A DNA stretch of 64,000 bases from contig NC_090704.1 of assembly GCF_040954835.1 (NCBI RefSeq), positions 42,288,979-42,352,978 on the forward strand. The letters are read 5' to 3'. The position numbers and the translations under genes were made by a program. This DNA comes from Lepisosteus oculatus. Its lineage: Eukaryota > Chordata > Actinopteri > Semionotiformes > Lepisosteidae. Each line of letters opens with the position of its first letter. Within the stretch, counting starts at the first letter, position 1. Under the pieces are notes generated by a model. The model was given only the letters and a program-made list of their open reading frames with translations. It had not been told where the DNA came from and did not search any database. Shown here piece after piece: positions 23,067 to 35,869 of this stretch.

Positions 23067-23851
23067 ATGAGGGTGGGACAATTGCTTGTTTCAGTGTTGA
23101 GTCTCTTGAATTTCTTTGACCCATAGGCTCCCTCACTTAACATCCACTCACTTTGCTGTGACATTATGCCAGCGCTGGGGAACCCGATTTCCCTCCATTC
23201 CAAACAAATGAGCTTCTTCAGAGCTTTCTTTAGCTGAAGACAATGCCTGGTAGAAACAAGAGGCACACAGCAAAAACCACATTACCGGGCTGCCAAGTCC
23301 AAAGCAGATACCGATTCGCTTAAACCTGCATACTTGGTACTCTCTTTACTCAAGAACCAGCTTGGTCATGCCGATGGTCTTTAATTTATTGGATATATCC
23401 TTCACACGTCCCTGACAATGCCTGTTTTTTTTTTCTGATGCAGAAAAAATTAGGTTTGAAGAGAAGTACAGTGGTGACATTTTGCTTGGAGACTTAAACC
23501 ACCTTTGTGTAGAATGTTGGAAATGGCAAGTTTGCTTGGTTTTGAGTTCCTGGATTTCATTTTTTATGGTGGTAAACCTAAGCATTTTAGATAAATAGAT
23601 AAATGTTTTAAAACTACAGGCTTCGCTGTGCATGAGCACAAAAAACCTTTGGTCTAGAAGTTTCCTTTAAAAAGGCCGTTAACTGTGAACAGAAAGCAAG
23701 ATGGAAGTCAAAGGTCCTAAGATATACAGATCCATACAGTACTGCATATAACATAGATGAATTAATAGAAGATATGTTCTGGAGAGGGACAGCCAGACAG
23801 AATGCACACCTCTCTACCTGCCACATTGAAGAGATGGGGAGAAGCAATCAG
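23067..23851. other. Non-coding stretch
   Basis: Minus-strand frames up to 97 codons without family resemblance. No repeat signature was recognised. Confidence 0.45.
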
Positions 23852-23856
23852 ATGCT

Positions 23857-24347
23857 TGTTAGACCCCACCCTCCCAGGAATCGCTACTCCACACAATCCT
23901 GCGTGGGCTCAATGATCTAATCATCCACGCCCTCTCTGGCGGCTTCCTAATACCTGCCGAGCCCGTCTGTCCTTGCTCAGTATTGGGTTTCCCTCCTTCA
24001 GAGCTCCTTCGTTCTCCGTGACGCTGCTTAAACTTCCCGCTATTGTCTCCCGGCTATCGAGCCTGTTTGCTCCGACCTTGCCTCGTGCTTACCGTCTGTG
24101 GAGATCCCGGTGTGAACTCTGCCTGTCTACTCGGACTACGCCTCTGTCTACACCCTCGTTACCTCCTCTGCTTTTCTGACTATATCAGTGTAAACCCAGC
24201 TCGCCTACTCAGACTATGCCTCTGTCCACCTCTGCTGTGTATGGACCACCCTGCCGAACCCCGATCCGGACTCTCCTACCACCCTCTAGCTATGCTCAGA
24301 GGAATTCCTGCATAGGGTCCAGCATCGCCCCCCAGGAGAACATAACA
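23857..24347 (+). mobile_element. Solo LTR, family 2
   Basis: The element begins TGTTAGACCCC and ends GAACATAACA, so its ends are the inverted pair TGTTA/TAACA. It is flanked by the perfect 5-bp duplication ATGCT (23852-23856 and 24348-24352). It is 491 bp, pyrimidine- and CpG-richer than its surroundings, and has no similarity by eye to family 1. No internal coding region or partner LTR is in the window. The long plus-strand frame at 24216-24731 runs off its end into unique sequence and is a chance frame. Confidence 0.75.
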
Positions 24348-24352
24348 ATGCT

Positions 24353-25411
24353 GGTCTCTATACCCCATCAATGGATTTTCAGTGACAACTCATTGCATAA
24401 TGAGATTTACTATTTAGTTAACATTACAGACCTTGCCATAGCCAGGAGGAGTGGGCAAAGAAATGGACTTTCCCCGCCCATTGACAGAGAGGACTCTAGG
24501 GTTGACTGTATGTTTGTGTCACAGCCCTATTACCCCTTTTCTTTTCATGTGGGCTACCATTCCCTGTGCTTCTCCCATATATTTGACAGTTTTTATTTCC
24601 CTTTTTTTAAATTAATAAAAAATTGTGTAAAGAAATCTAAGGGTGTCAAGAGGCCACCAAATCCCCTGAGGATCAAGGGCAAAGGTGTCATCAGCCAAAC
24701 TGAAAGAACCAGGGTTTTTCACAGCGGCTGACAGATGACGCCACATATTTCACTCAAGGCCACGGCTGAAGAGTTCATCACAGGGTCTCTAAAAAACAAC
24801 CTTGAACACTAGAGAATTACACAGCTCTGGCCCAAAAGAATTATTCACTCAGTGACTGCTGTTGTAAATCCAGGAGAGGGAATTTTCATGAAAGAGACAG
24901 TTTGCTAACTGCCATTATTGATTTTTTTCCCCCGTTCCCACTGTTGCATTAAAAAATCTTTTCTCTTTGTGTTTTTCATCCCATCACTCCCCTCCCTCTT
25001 TGTCCTCACTGTGTACAGTCGTTTTTTTAATCAGTTCATAAAAATCAGCCCCGAAGACACAAGGCGGGTTTAGTTTTGGACTTCCTTTGAATGTTCTTCA
25101 TCGAAGGACAGTTTATAAAAGGGTAATCAAGCCCGACTTTGAAATCTTTCTTTGCTTCTCTTCCCCTCTTTCAAAAATTCAGCTACAATCTGCGCTGGTC
25201 TATGGGATGCGGAGTATAATATTTTCTTGAATCTGGAATCTGACTTCAGATCTCCCGTCCCCATGCACAAGATTAAAACTGCCACATCTATGTCTGCCAT
25301 GGGAGAATACTTCAGAACTGTTTATTGGCAGTGCATTCATGATGCTACATTAAAAGGTCTAAAAATGATGCAATTGTCCTGAGGTAAGCCAACTGGTTAT
25401 GGTTTATACTT
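24353..25411. other. Non-coding stretch
   Basis: No gene was recognised. A pyrimidine-rich block lies at about 24930-25020. It ends where the L2 fragment begins. Confidence 0.45.
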
Positions 25412-25497
25412 AGCGGTTTATACAGCGGGTGGTGAAAACTGCCCAGTCCATCACTGGGGATGCCCTCCCATCTATACAGGACATTTCTGAGAGACGG
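25412..25497 (+). mobile_element. L2-type LINE fragment, 5' piece
   Basis: This reads in frame as RVVKTAQSITGDALPSIQDI, typical of the C-terminal part of the L2-type reverse transcriptase protein. It is cut off at 25498 by the inserted PLE and resumes at 25711 with YDRRCLRKALSIIKD. It is heavily 5' truncated. Confidence 0.65.
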
Positions 25498-25710
25498 GTA
25501 GCTGCGTCAGCATGCGTAGGCTGCAAAGGAACAAGTAATAGGTTTATTCCATGCTGAAAAAAAGAAGAAAGAGAACACAACGTTTCGGCCGTGGAGCCTT
25601 CTTCAGGTGCCAACCTCAGGTTCACACCTGAAGAAGGCTCCACGGCCGAAACGTTGTGTTCTCTTTCTTCTTTTTTTCAGCATGGAATAAACCTATTACT
25701 TGTTCCTTTG
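25498..25710 (-). mobile_element. Penelope-like element with inverted tail, inserted in the L2 LINE
   Basis: The insertion is bounded by an imperfect 16-bp target duplication (25482-25497 and 25711-25726, 14 of 16 matching). It contains two copies of the same PLE end in inverted orientation, with arms at 25523-25609 and 25625-25711 that are exact 87-bp reverse complements (the last base shared with the flank) and a 15-nt spacer. The outer left part (GCTGCGTCAGCATGCGTAGG) matches the PLE at 53161-53562. Each arm includes CCTGAAGAAGGCTCC followed by GGCCGAAACG, which resembles the hammerhead-like ends known in PLEs. It is too short to encode protein. Confidence 0.75.
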
Positions 25711-25711
25711 C
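25523..25711. repeat. Perfect 87-bp inverted repeat
   Basis: Arms 25523-25609 and 25625-25711 pair without mismatch around a 15-nt spacer that is itself partly palindromic (AACCTCAGGTT). It could extrude as a cruciform or form a long RNA hairpin. Confidence 0.9.
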
Positions 25712-26276
25712 ATTTATGACAGACGGTGCTTGAGGAAAGCTCTAAGCATCATCAAAGACTCCACACACTCCAGCTACAGACTGTATGACCCTCTACCATC
25801 TGGAAAACGGTACCGGAGCATTCGGGCCCAGACTACCAGACTCAGAGACAGTGTTTACCCTCGCACTATCAAACTATTAAACTCCCAGCCTCTCTCACTC
25901 TCACCCCACCTCTCACCTGTGATCTGAACCTCACAGTGCCTTCTTTCTTACCAAAAACTCACACATTGAAATCTACCTCTACCTTACATTTCAAAAAGTT
26001 CACTCCCCATAATTTCTATCCTTTAATTCATTCTGTTGATGCACGCTTTTTCACATCTGATGTTGTTTTTGCACATTACCTGTTACCTTTTTGTTGTTTT
26101 TGCACATTGCCTGTTGTTGTTTTTGCACACTGCCTGTTGTCTCTGTCTTTCTTTTATTATACAATTGTATTGTTGTTTTTTTGTACTACATATCGTCTGA
26201 GAGCTAGCTAAATAGCATTTCGTTATACCATATACCTGTATATGAGTATAATGACAATAAACTTGAACTTGACATG
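25711..26276 (+). mobile_element. L2-type LINE fragment, 3' piece and tail
   Basis: It resumes the LINE frame as YDRRCLRKALSIIKDSTHSS, then LPSGKRYRSIRAQTTRLRDS and YPRTIKLLN, a pattern typical of the end of L2-type ORF2, closing with the TGA near 25925. A 3' untranslated part with repeated TTTTTGCACA-type words follows and ends in ATGACAATAAACTTGAACTT, a tail common to this class. It lacks the enzyme's catalytic domains and is inactive. Confidence 0.7.
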
Positions 26277-29200
26277 TATTCCATAACAGGAAACACTTTT
26301 TTATCTACAGTATCTTCAATGTTCTGACTTCTGATCAATAAGCTGAAATCATGTTGTCCTTAAAACTGTGCAGCGGTATGAGGGATCAATCAAAAAGAAA
26401 TTGCAACTGAGTCTGTAGACGTCTAATTGTAGACACATCGGAGACGCTCCAGGCAGCCATTCAGCTGTACAAACGTAGACTTAAATGCTACCACCACCTG
26501 ATTTTTTTAATTATCCATTCATTCATCAATGCCACCATGGTTGGCAGTGGCTCTAATGAAAATCCAGAAGATATCGTAGCTTATAGCTCTTCTGGAAATC
26601 CTGAATCTCTGGAAAACATTACCAGCATATTTCTAGGTCAATAAACCTGCAGATTTGCAAATATAATTTCAAAGATACCTAATCCTATTTTAAATAGAAG
26701 CACAGAGAAAATCCCTCTAGACTGATTTCTAGGTTGTTGGATGTGATACCTCAGTTTATTTGTGCTCTATCTAGACACTACTGTTAGCTTTTATGCTTAG
26801 AGTTAAGTCTCTCCATTGGTTTCTGCAAAATTCACAGGCAATACAATATTACTAAGAAAATCCTCTACACTTTTCAACTGAGAATTTTTTTTTGTTTCAA
26901 ATTCTTATGCTAGAATAAAAAAAAAACATGTCTCTGTTCTAGTGAATATTTTTGCCTGTGAGACAGAGTAAAGTAAACATAAAAGAGCTTGTTCTGAACT
27001 TGATACACTGCTCATTTCTGCATGTACTTTCTTTTTAGGAAACATTTCCCTTTCACTGCTAAAGACTTGTACCTAATTTCACATAAATTGAATTTTTATT
27101 GTAGCTTTATTCATTTATTTTACAGTTGTTTTCAAGTTGAGTGTTCTATTTAAAATGTTGAACTCAGAAGGGGCCCCAGGGCAAAACCTCTCTCCCAGCA
27201 CATACAGCTTTAAGTCGGAAATAGAACAACAATTTCAAAAGCAACATCTTTGTGTTTCATGTCTTTTGCATGTTGGTGCAATTCTCTGGATGTTTTTGAG
27301 GATAGCTTGTCTTTAGCAGTAGGTATTTGATGATGACTTGATGGCTTTGATGATGGCTTGTAAGTCATCATTATACAGTGGTGTTAAATATGACGCATTA
27401 AAAATGTGGCTGATCTCCTAAAGGTGCTTGCCTGTGCTTAGGGTGAGCTCTATGATCTTAGTCTGGGTCACGTAACTAGCCGACTGCGACTGAGATTCCC
27501 AAAGTCTCACTGAGTACCACTGAAGATAAAATGAGACTGGCTCCACAGTTCTTTCTTGCCTCTAAATGACACAGTGCCCCCCTGCACTCTCCCAGGTACC
27601 TGCAGGCATGTGGTGGTCTGACTGTAGGCAGGTTAGAGGAGTCTGCCTGTACTTTGTCACTCTTCCATTTGGTTATAGATTTCGTAGCTGTGAGCCAGGA
27701 AAAGCATGTCAGAGCACAGCTGGCTGGTTCTAAAATAATTGGTGAGTCCCAATTCCTGCAAAAAGGACATTCTTTATTGTGTGTGTATGGATAAATAGAT
27801 TGGTTAGGTTTTAAAATAACATTTATAAATCCAGTAAAAAATCCCACTCAATATACAGTGCACATCATAAATTGCAGAGCTAGAAAAAAACTGTCCTTCC
27901 AAATAAATAATATACTGTATACTGAGAGTGTAAAAATGCATTAAAATCTATATGGTGCGTAGGGGCAAGCACAATAATAATGAAAGCGGAGAGTGGTTGT
28001 GAGCTATTTTAGGCTATAATCAGTAGCCTGTTTGAATATTCAGCCTCTGAGCCATTACTCTAATTTCTCTTCCAGATTGCACAGCGAAGAGAAAGTGACA
28101 AAACAGCAATGAGCATGGCAGGAATTTGCATTTTAATGCGCCTGTCGGAATCACTTTGGTACACTCGGTTTACAAGAGCCCAGCTGACCTCAGGGTCACC
28201 ACCACACAACCACTAATCGTAGCCGTCTTTGGGAAACAACATCCTGGGATCCGCTGGGAGCAGGGGACAAGAAGGGGACCTCTCCACGGCACCCCACCTT
28301 CTAGGTGATCCATACAGGAAGGGAAACATTACTAGGAGCTGCTGTCGAAAGGTATTTAACACATTAAGCTCTCAGGGTGAAGTGTTTCCTCATAGGAAAT
28401 TCAGTTTAATTAGAGGGCTCTACAGTTCTCTGTATATGCCCACAATTCATTTTCTTATTTATCTCAGCTCTGCATTTTCTTCAGCTGTTCTTTTCCTTCT
28501 GAACACAGCCTTCTCATGATAGGCATGATAGGCAAAATAGCTGAAACCTTAGCATGGAAACCGATTTAAAAGACCCAAAGTCTCTCTTTTTTCCATAAAG
28601 AGAGGCTTTCAGCCCGATCCAGACCTTGGATTAATTTTTATAAACCAATTATTGGCAAATAATTTGCTAAAAGAAATAAACATCTTACAAGGCTCACAGG
28701 TGTCTTACTGCCCATAAAACATTACTGCACCTCAAGGCTACCTCACAAGGTATTTAGTTGATTTTAAAACTGTGTTAAGATGTTCGTTTGGTTTGGATAA
28801 AAATAAAATCACAAGTTAATAGTCCTATTCTGTAAAATGCACCTTTACAGTCTTTACAAAGTATAATCTTTGCAGCTGAATGTGTTTTTCAGGCTAAAGT
28901 TTTGTTTTTACCTACCTGCTTAATTGTTAAACCCTTTGTATTAAGATTTAGGTGAAATTCTTGTTTAAAAAGAGAAGACACAGAGAACTCTTGAACTTGA
29001 TGATACTCTGTATCTTACCAAACCAATGGCTCATTTGGTAGTTGTGTAGAAGTATTCATTTGCATGAAACACATGTATTAGAATTCTAGAACTACTATTT
29101 AATGCCCCAATTAAATTGTCATTTGGCAAAGAAAAGTAGCACAGCATGGTAAGTGTTTTGTAAAATAGGTCCTGGCCTTCCTTGCTCTAACCCTGCACAG

Positions 29201-30299
29201 ACTGCTTCTGTTGTCATGGCAAAGATAGGCTTCTCACTTCTCAGCGAGAGAGTGCTGTGCCCTCTCACAGAACGACACAAGGACACACAGGCAGTTTCTG
29301 TCAGCCAGAGAAGGCAAAGCAGACGGTGTGAAGACCTGGCAGATGTGGTGAATGTTTCTCTCCTGTGTCTGTGGGGGGGGCACCCACTTCACCCCTCACT
29401 GAGTTACACAGAAACCCAGCCTTTTTTGGTCAGCTGCAGTCAGACTATTCGTTATTTCACTTCAGACAACTAGCATCCACTAACCTTGTTATTTGTCTCC
29501 CCACCTGGCCAGAGCATCTCTCATTATTACAGGACATTTTGAAATCCAGCTGTAATTCAATTCCCAGGCTTTTCTTCCCTCACAGCTTCCATTTTCACTT
29601 AATAAACCTCATCTGATGGCACTAGAGCACAAACAGCATTTCCTACAAATTTAATCTTTTCTCCAATTTTTTGTTTTGAATCTATTAAATTACATGTGAG
29701 GGAAGAGAAAGGGACAAAATCCTTAGGTCTGCAGAAACGCAGGCCATTATAGTGTCTGTAATATTTATTTTGTACATCCCTTCGCTAGCATAGTCCCATA
29801 ACATCCCTTTAGATGCCACACTTTTTTAAGATGTAGCAGAAAATGAAGACAAAACAGGAAAAGTTACAGCCTACGGCTCAGAAATAGGTCTGCTAACAAT
29901 ACAGTCAATACTGTATTATTATGTAACTCGAAGTGCCTTATATCAGAATAATATTCCTTAATATTGTCACATTTAGTGAAGGTAAGAGGATTTTTTCTCT
30001 TTAAGTCATTATGAAACTGTTTCCCTTTTCAACTAACTTAGGTAGAGGATAGTTTTTCAGACAGAAATATCTGCTCTGGGTACAGATTTGTGGATTGGGA
30101 TTGAATGTGAAGAATAAATTCACTTTGAAGAAGCACAGTGTACTGACACACTATGTTCACTTTCCAACACCCTCAAGGTCAGTGAATTCTCTCTGCTGTG
30201 CATTTCCAGATGCCTCTCCCTTCGCTGCTACAACATGTCATCAAGGGTCCTGTCGCTATCCAGCTGTAACCGTGATTCCCTAATTGGGAAGGGCTGGGA
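26277..30299. other. Non-coding stretch with one candidate conserved block
   Basis: No gene was recognised. A minus-strand frame of 123 codons at 27476-27847 has no family resemblance and lies in a block with repeat-like phrases (27440-27780) that I could not name. Other frames are under 110 codons. Confidence 0.4.
27960..28145. promoter_or_regulatory. Candidate conserved regulatory element
   Basis: The block holds an octamer-like ATTTGCAT followed by TTTTAATG and other AT-core words in otherwise balanced sequence, with no repeat signature. It is judged by texture only. Confidence 0.2.
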
Positions 30300-31141
30300 T
30301 TAGTTGTTCTGGTGCTTGTGGTTGAAACATTTGGGACATTTACAGACCAGCACCAAGCGACACAGAAGGGATGGTATTGACAGAATGAAGCGCTGTTCTG
30401 GGTTTGTGCCAGAGATAATGCTTGGCATTTAAACCAAAAAAAGTCCCATTTTTATCGCTTCTGACCATAGAACCTTGTGCACCATCACTTAAATGCTTTG
30501 TTGCCAACTCCATCCACGTTTTTCAGATGGGTTTTGTTTTGTTCCATACAGGACAGCAATAAGGAGCGATCAGGATGTTGTTAGCTCATGGACATTTTTT
30601 CCCATCTCAGCCTCTGAACTCTATAGCTCCTTCGAAGTCACTGTTGGCATCGTGGTGACATCCCTAAACAGCTTCATCCCTGCAGGGCTGGTAGAGACAA
30701 GGTGTCTTGGTGGAACAATACACCTTCAAATTCCTAATGATAGAGTTCACTGTGTCTTTGAAATGTTTACTTGAAATGTGTCTTTCTATGTTTCTTTTTG
30801 AAAGCTTATTGGTCTTCATGGTTGAATCTTTGCTTGAAATTCACTACCAGACTGAGGAACCTTACAGAGACAAGTGAAATCAATTTAACCACTGCTCCAC
30901 ACAGAAGCCATTCAACCAATTTTGTGACATGTCAAAGCAATTATGAGCAACTCAACTAATTTAGGTATGCCCTAATGAAGGGGGTGAACATGAATGTAAT
31001 CACAAATTATGTTTTTCAATTTTCTTTGTAGGTTTTTATTAAAAATACCTACTTTGAATTGCATACTATACTGTACATCATTTAAAATTCAACAAAATGG
31101 AGCATCATTGTAAGGGAGTGAATACTTTTGCAAAGCATTAA
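30300..31141 (-). mobile_element. Tc1-type DNA transposon relic
   Basis: The plus strand matches phrases of a widespread fish cut-and-paste element: GGTTTGTGCCAGAGATAATG, TTCGAAGTCACTGTTGGCAT, a stretch CTTCATGGTTGAATCTTTGC and, at the right end, GAGTGAATACTTTTGCAAAG, close to the family's terminal repeat. The transposase would read on the minus strand, but stops and indels break it. The left terminal repeat was not found. The match is from memory of the family and should be checked. Confidence 0.55.
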
Positions 31142-34100
31142 ATAAACTTTTTCCTGACACTGTTATTTACTTTGTGTGCTTTTGAAGCAAAACAGCAATT
31201 CTATACCACTAGAATGTGAAAATGGGTGATTACATTTTGGTACAAAGGTGTCATAATGTCACTATGGAGCAGAAAGGAAAACTCAACAACAAGACTGTTC
31301 AATTAAAATTACTGCTGTAAAGGTACTGGGAGTGAGGCTCCCTTGTGTTTTATTAGAACTGCTGTTCTATGAAAGATGGGTGACCCCATTTTACATCATA
31401 CCTAGGAGCAGAGTTTATCTGTGTTTCTACTTGGCAACGATTTTGAGCTGAGAGCTGAGAGGGCAGCAGTGAGGCCTAGTTACTCGTTCTCATTTGCATT
31501 TTGACAATTGCGTTCCTTAATTTATAGAATTGTTGCAGCTCTAACTGCACCCTTGCCTGCAGTTTTTTAAGGATAAAGTGGGCTGCCATCTGTAGTGGCT
31601 AAACAAATAGAGAAGCAAAACTCTTCAAATTGCTCTACAGCATAAGAACTAGCGAAATAGTGCTGCTCTGTTATGCAGTAGTTCTCTCCTGTCTCTAGAC
31701 TCCAGGTGTGACAGGCGGGTCTTACTTGGCACCAGGCCAATTGTAACCCCAGACAAATTGCTACCGCCAGTGAAGAATAGCAGCCTGCAATTACAACTTA
31801 TTGTGAAGCTGACGAAATATGAGGCATCAAAGCCCAAGAAAGAGAAGGCACAGGAGCCAGAGAAACAGTAAAAAGGAAACCCCAACCTATCCCCGCCACA
31901 GTAATTAGGGTGCCCTTGTTAGCCTTTGCACAGTATTTGAGCAGCCAGGCACTCAAGGTAGTCCACCATTGTTGAAGAATCTTGATAAAGATCCAGATGT
32001 TTCAATAAAAGTAGTGCAGGAAACAGTGAAGAGATTATATTATATAAAAATAAAGGAAGGTTTCCAGATGACACAACAACATTTTCTTAGAAGAAGGAGA
32101 ACAAAACTGATTAATATGAAAACTATTCATCTTCTCAAAAGACGCAATATGGGATATAATTTGCTGCATTTTACTGGATGGAAAAGCTGGAGGTTTAATT
32201 GTACACCAATGCAAATTGGCAGCCTGGGAGACCAAAAGATCACTTGAGGAAAACTTGCATCTTATGCAATCTTTTATTATGTTTGAATGTAATGCAAGAT
32301 TTCTTCTCTAATTGAGGATGCAGTGGGTAAGGGAAAAAAATTACCCAGTTCTCAGTTTGATCCTAATGCATGTTACAAACAATCTGAAAATGTGAGATAA
32401 TGCAATATTCATGACTACTTGTGTAATTACATATTATACAAATGTTCCCTACCTCTCCCTGAGTGAAGTAATGAGATTTACTTTCTAGCCTCTGAAATAA
32501 TTTTTAAAATTACTTGTGTTTTACTGCAGTATAAGTAGATTTCTGCAATGAACTGACAAATTGACTCATTACTGAACCTTAAAGAAAAATTATTTAAACT
32601 GGACCCAGGTAGGAATCTCTCCAGTAGATAGATTCTGATTTCATAGCAATATCTGCACTGCCTTCATGCTTCAGATTGAATTTGTCTTATTGTATTCAAT
32701 TTACATGTGATTTTATTTAAGCAATTGTGATAATATTACTTAACCCTTACTTTAAAATTAAAAGGAATGGGTATACAGTTAAAAATCCATTTTTAAATCC
32801 TGTTTATAAGAAAATCTATGTATCATTTCTCTTTCTTCAACATACAGTACATACAACGTATGATCCAACTGAAAGTTATTCCAGCCCGGATAGAAGCTTT
32901 TGTCTTTATCATCAGGTTTTCAACTACGACAGTGACAACAGTGAACCAGCTAAGATGATGTTTCTGGGTTTTACACTGTTGTAACATGCACCAGATTGGT
33001 ATAGATTTGTACGTATCTGGTTAAGGAGTTAAGTTAATCATGGAAATACTATTTTTCTCATTTGTCATGTGTGTTGGCTCTGCAAGAGGTAAATAATACA
33101 AACTGGTGTGGCTGCTGTCTAAAACACGTTTCACATGCTGCAACCAAATAGCAGCTCACCTCTTTAAAATTGTGCACGATTGCAAAAAATGTTATGCATT
33201 TTGGGCCGTATATAAAAAAATTAAATCTGTATTAACTTCCAGATCTTCTCTGAATGTACTGAGAGAGGAACAGTTTCCTTCTGTTTTATGAACTGAAAGG
33301 TTTTACTGTTGCTGTAGATCTGAGTTAAAATCTTTATGGATTCACATGGGCATGGTGCCACTTGTCATAATGTTTCCATTAGTTCATATGCTCACTAGTT
33401 TTATAAACCTTTCTCTTCACATTTCATCTGCTATATCTTAAATTGCATCTTTGCAGTTTTATTTTTCACATATAACATTTATAAATATGAAATGCATAGA
33501 ATATATTTTCTGAAACATATTAAGTCACTCAAACCTTTTCTAATAGTAATGTTTTAAGACTGCTGAGAAATGTCTAGGAGACATTTTAGAAGACAAATGG
33601 GATGTGCAATCGGTTATTGTGGCACACAGTGGGCTTGAATGTACCGTTTTTAGTAGGAACATGTGAATAACTACAGTATCTGGTCAGTTCCAGAAAAGGT
33701 GTAGAATAAAATCAAACATGTCATAATTAAATATAATTAGAGGAAATGATGGAACAAAGCCCGAAAACATGTTTAAGATGTATGATAAGCTGCATTCAAA
33801 AAGTTAGAACGTTGTTGTTTTTTTAAAGGAAGATCCAGTCGAATATCTTTTGGGGGAAAAAAGCATTTTGAAAACTCAATGTTCTGAGCTTTTGCAACCC
33901 TTTTATATTTGAAGCCCATGGGCACTGCAATCAAATCAGCAGAATGCAAAAGAGCGCATTTGTGTTTTGTGGGTTTGCACAGTAATGTTAGACTCTAGAG
34001 AAGTGTTGGTAAATTTCATTTTTTTCCTGTTGTGAAACTAAACACAACCAAGTATAGCTTCACTGTCATTTGCTCTCATTTGTGGAATTTTCGCTCCTTT

Positions 34101-34199
34101 TGGCGTGAAATGTCCCAGTAAAATTGACTTCAGGGTTACTAACCTTCCCACTCCAGAGCAAAGCCCTTAGAAGAAAAGTTTTTTTTTATTCCAATTTCC

Positions 34200-34480
34200 C
34201 ATTCCTGGTAATCTCAGTGAAACTGTCAACGTCGGACAGCAGCCCATGTCGCTGCTGACATCTGACACAGCCGTGGGAATGCAGTCAATAAAGCCATCTA
34301 ATTGAGTGTTACTGGCTGCTGTTTATCGACAAAATAAGACCGGGGAATTAGGCGTGTCTCTATCAGCTGCCTGGATTTGAGAGCAATCAGAAACCTGTCC
34401 AGTTTATATACATCAACGGCAGATCAGAATCAAAGCAATTTCAACTGATAATAACTCAGCCTGAGTTAACCAGACACCTT
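34200..34480. promoter_or_regulatory. Candidate conserved regulatory element
   Basis: The block mixes homeodomain-type cores (CTAATTGAG, GCAGTCAATAAAG, GAATTAGG) with E-box-like CAGCTG and balanced GC content, and lacks repeats and long frames. It resembles developmental enhancers in texture, but this is inference only. Confidence 0.25.
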
Positions 34481-35869
34481 CACCTGCCCCTGTTGGATAC
34501 ATGTACATCAACTCTAACAGGTATTTGTAGACCCTATGTATCAATACGGTTTGCAACTTTGTGCGTCCTTTGTTCAACTTCTTTACACATTGTAGTAAGA
34601 ATTCCTTACCACTTTGTACATGTCATGGTCTTCCCTTTGTGTTCCTTGTGATTCCTTGTTGCCCTTTCTGATTGTGCAGCCTATTCTGCTGACTAGCTTA
34701 ATCAAATGTGCAGTGAAAAAGTATTTAAAACTTCTCTCTTCAGAGAGGAGGTTTCAAAGCATCAAATGCAGTTCTGTTTGGTTCAGAAGCAGCACCTATC
34801 TGGAGACCATTAGACACCTCACGTCTAAGATCATATGTAGATCTTGGATGTTAAATTGATTGAATATATGGACTTTGTATGTGTAAGTGCAATGCTTGTT
34901 TTTGTTGTTTTTTACTGCATTTTTATGTGGGCTGAACCAGAGCAAATTCCAATCAACTTTGTTGACATGGCAATGAAGTATTGGATTGAAACATAAGGAA
35001 ACACTCATGGCTGTAAACAACTAGTCTAAAACAGGAAAGATCTCCATTGTTTTACTATGCTTCCTTTATCTCCATGTTATTGTGCATTTTTTTTCAGCCT
35101 CATTCCTTGGAGCCCTGGAAGAAGCTCCAGTGAGTGTTTCTACATGTCTAATGCACAAATGCTTAACTACTGTACTACTGTAGGTCTCGATGGAGGAGGT
35201 CTGATTTATTGGAGATTTGCTGAACTGTAGCCCTTGATTTTCAGAGTTTATCACCATGATAAAAGGCTGAAGCCTGCTTCACTCCATTTCCATGCAGTGA
35301 CTTTTCCTTACATCTCCACCTCTGTTGCTTTTTGTACTTTAAGTCTCTGCCTCAGCCATTGATTTTATTTACATTCCAATTTCATGAGAAGCACCAACAC
35401 CACTGAACTGAACCTTTAGCATAACGTCAATTGAAGTTCAGTCATTTTCATTCAGAGGCTTATGACATTCTGGCAGATTTCTCTAGCTCAGGAAACTCAG
35501 TGGTTCCGTGGATAAAAAAAAGAGGTGATAGTCCCGTGCAAGCACCTCTCTGGAGAATTCATTACCACCAATTATAAGTACAATCTCTACACAAGGCAGC
35601 AGATAAGGCTCCCATTGCACAGCCTTGACTATGAGCTTAATTAGTTACAACTGAAGCCATGGACCTATCCAGCCAGAAAAGCCCTAAATCAGCGAAAGTG
35701 CTATTCAGCAGGAATAATCTTATCTGCTACCCTTTCACTTCACAAGATTAACACTAAGAAAAGAAATAATAAAACAGATTGGGCTCTTGACCACCAAGAG
35801 TGTTTATTTATTTCCTTCCCAAATTCCTGTACAGCATTTAAAATAAACTACCCCCACCCCCCTCTCACC

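Noticed and set aside
24216..24731. 171-codon plus-strand frame, the longest in the window
   Set aside because: It starts inside the solo LTR at 23857-24347 and runs through its end and target duplication into unrelated sequence.
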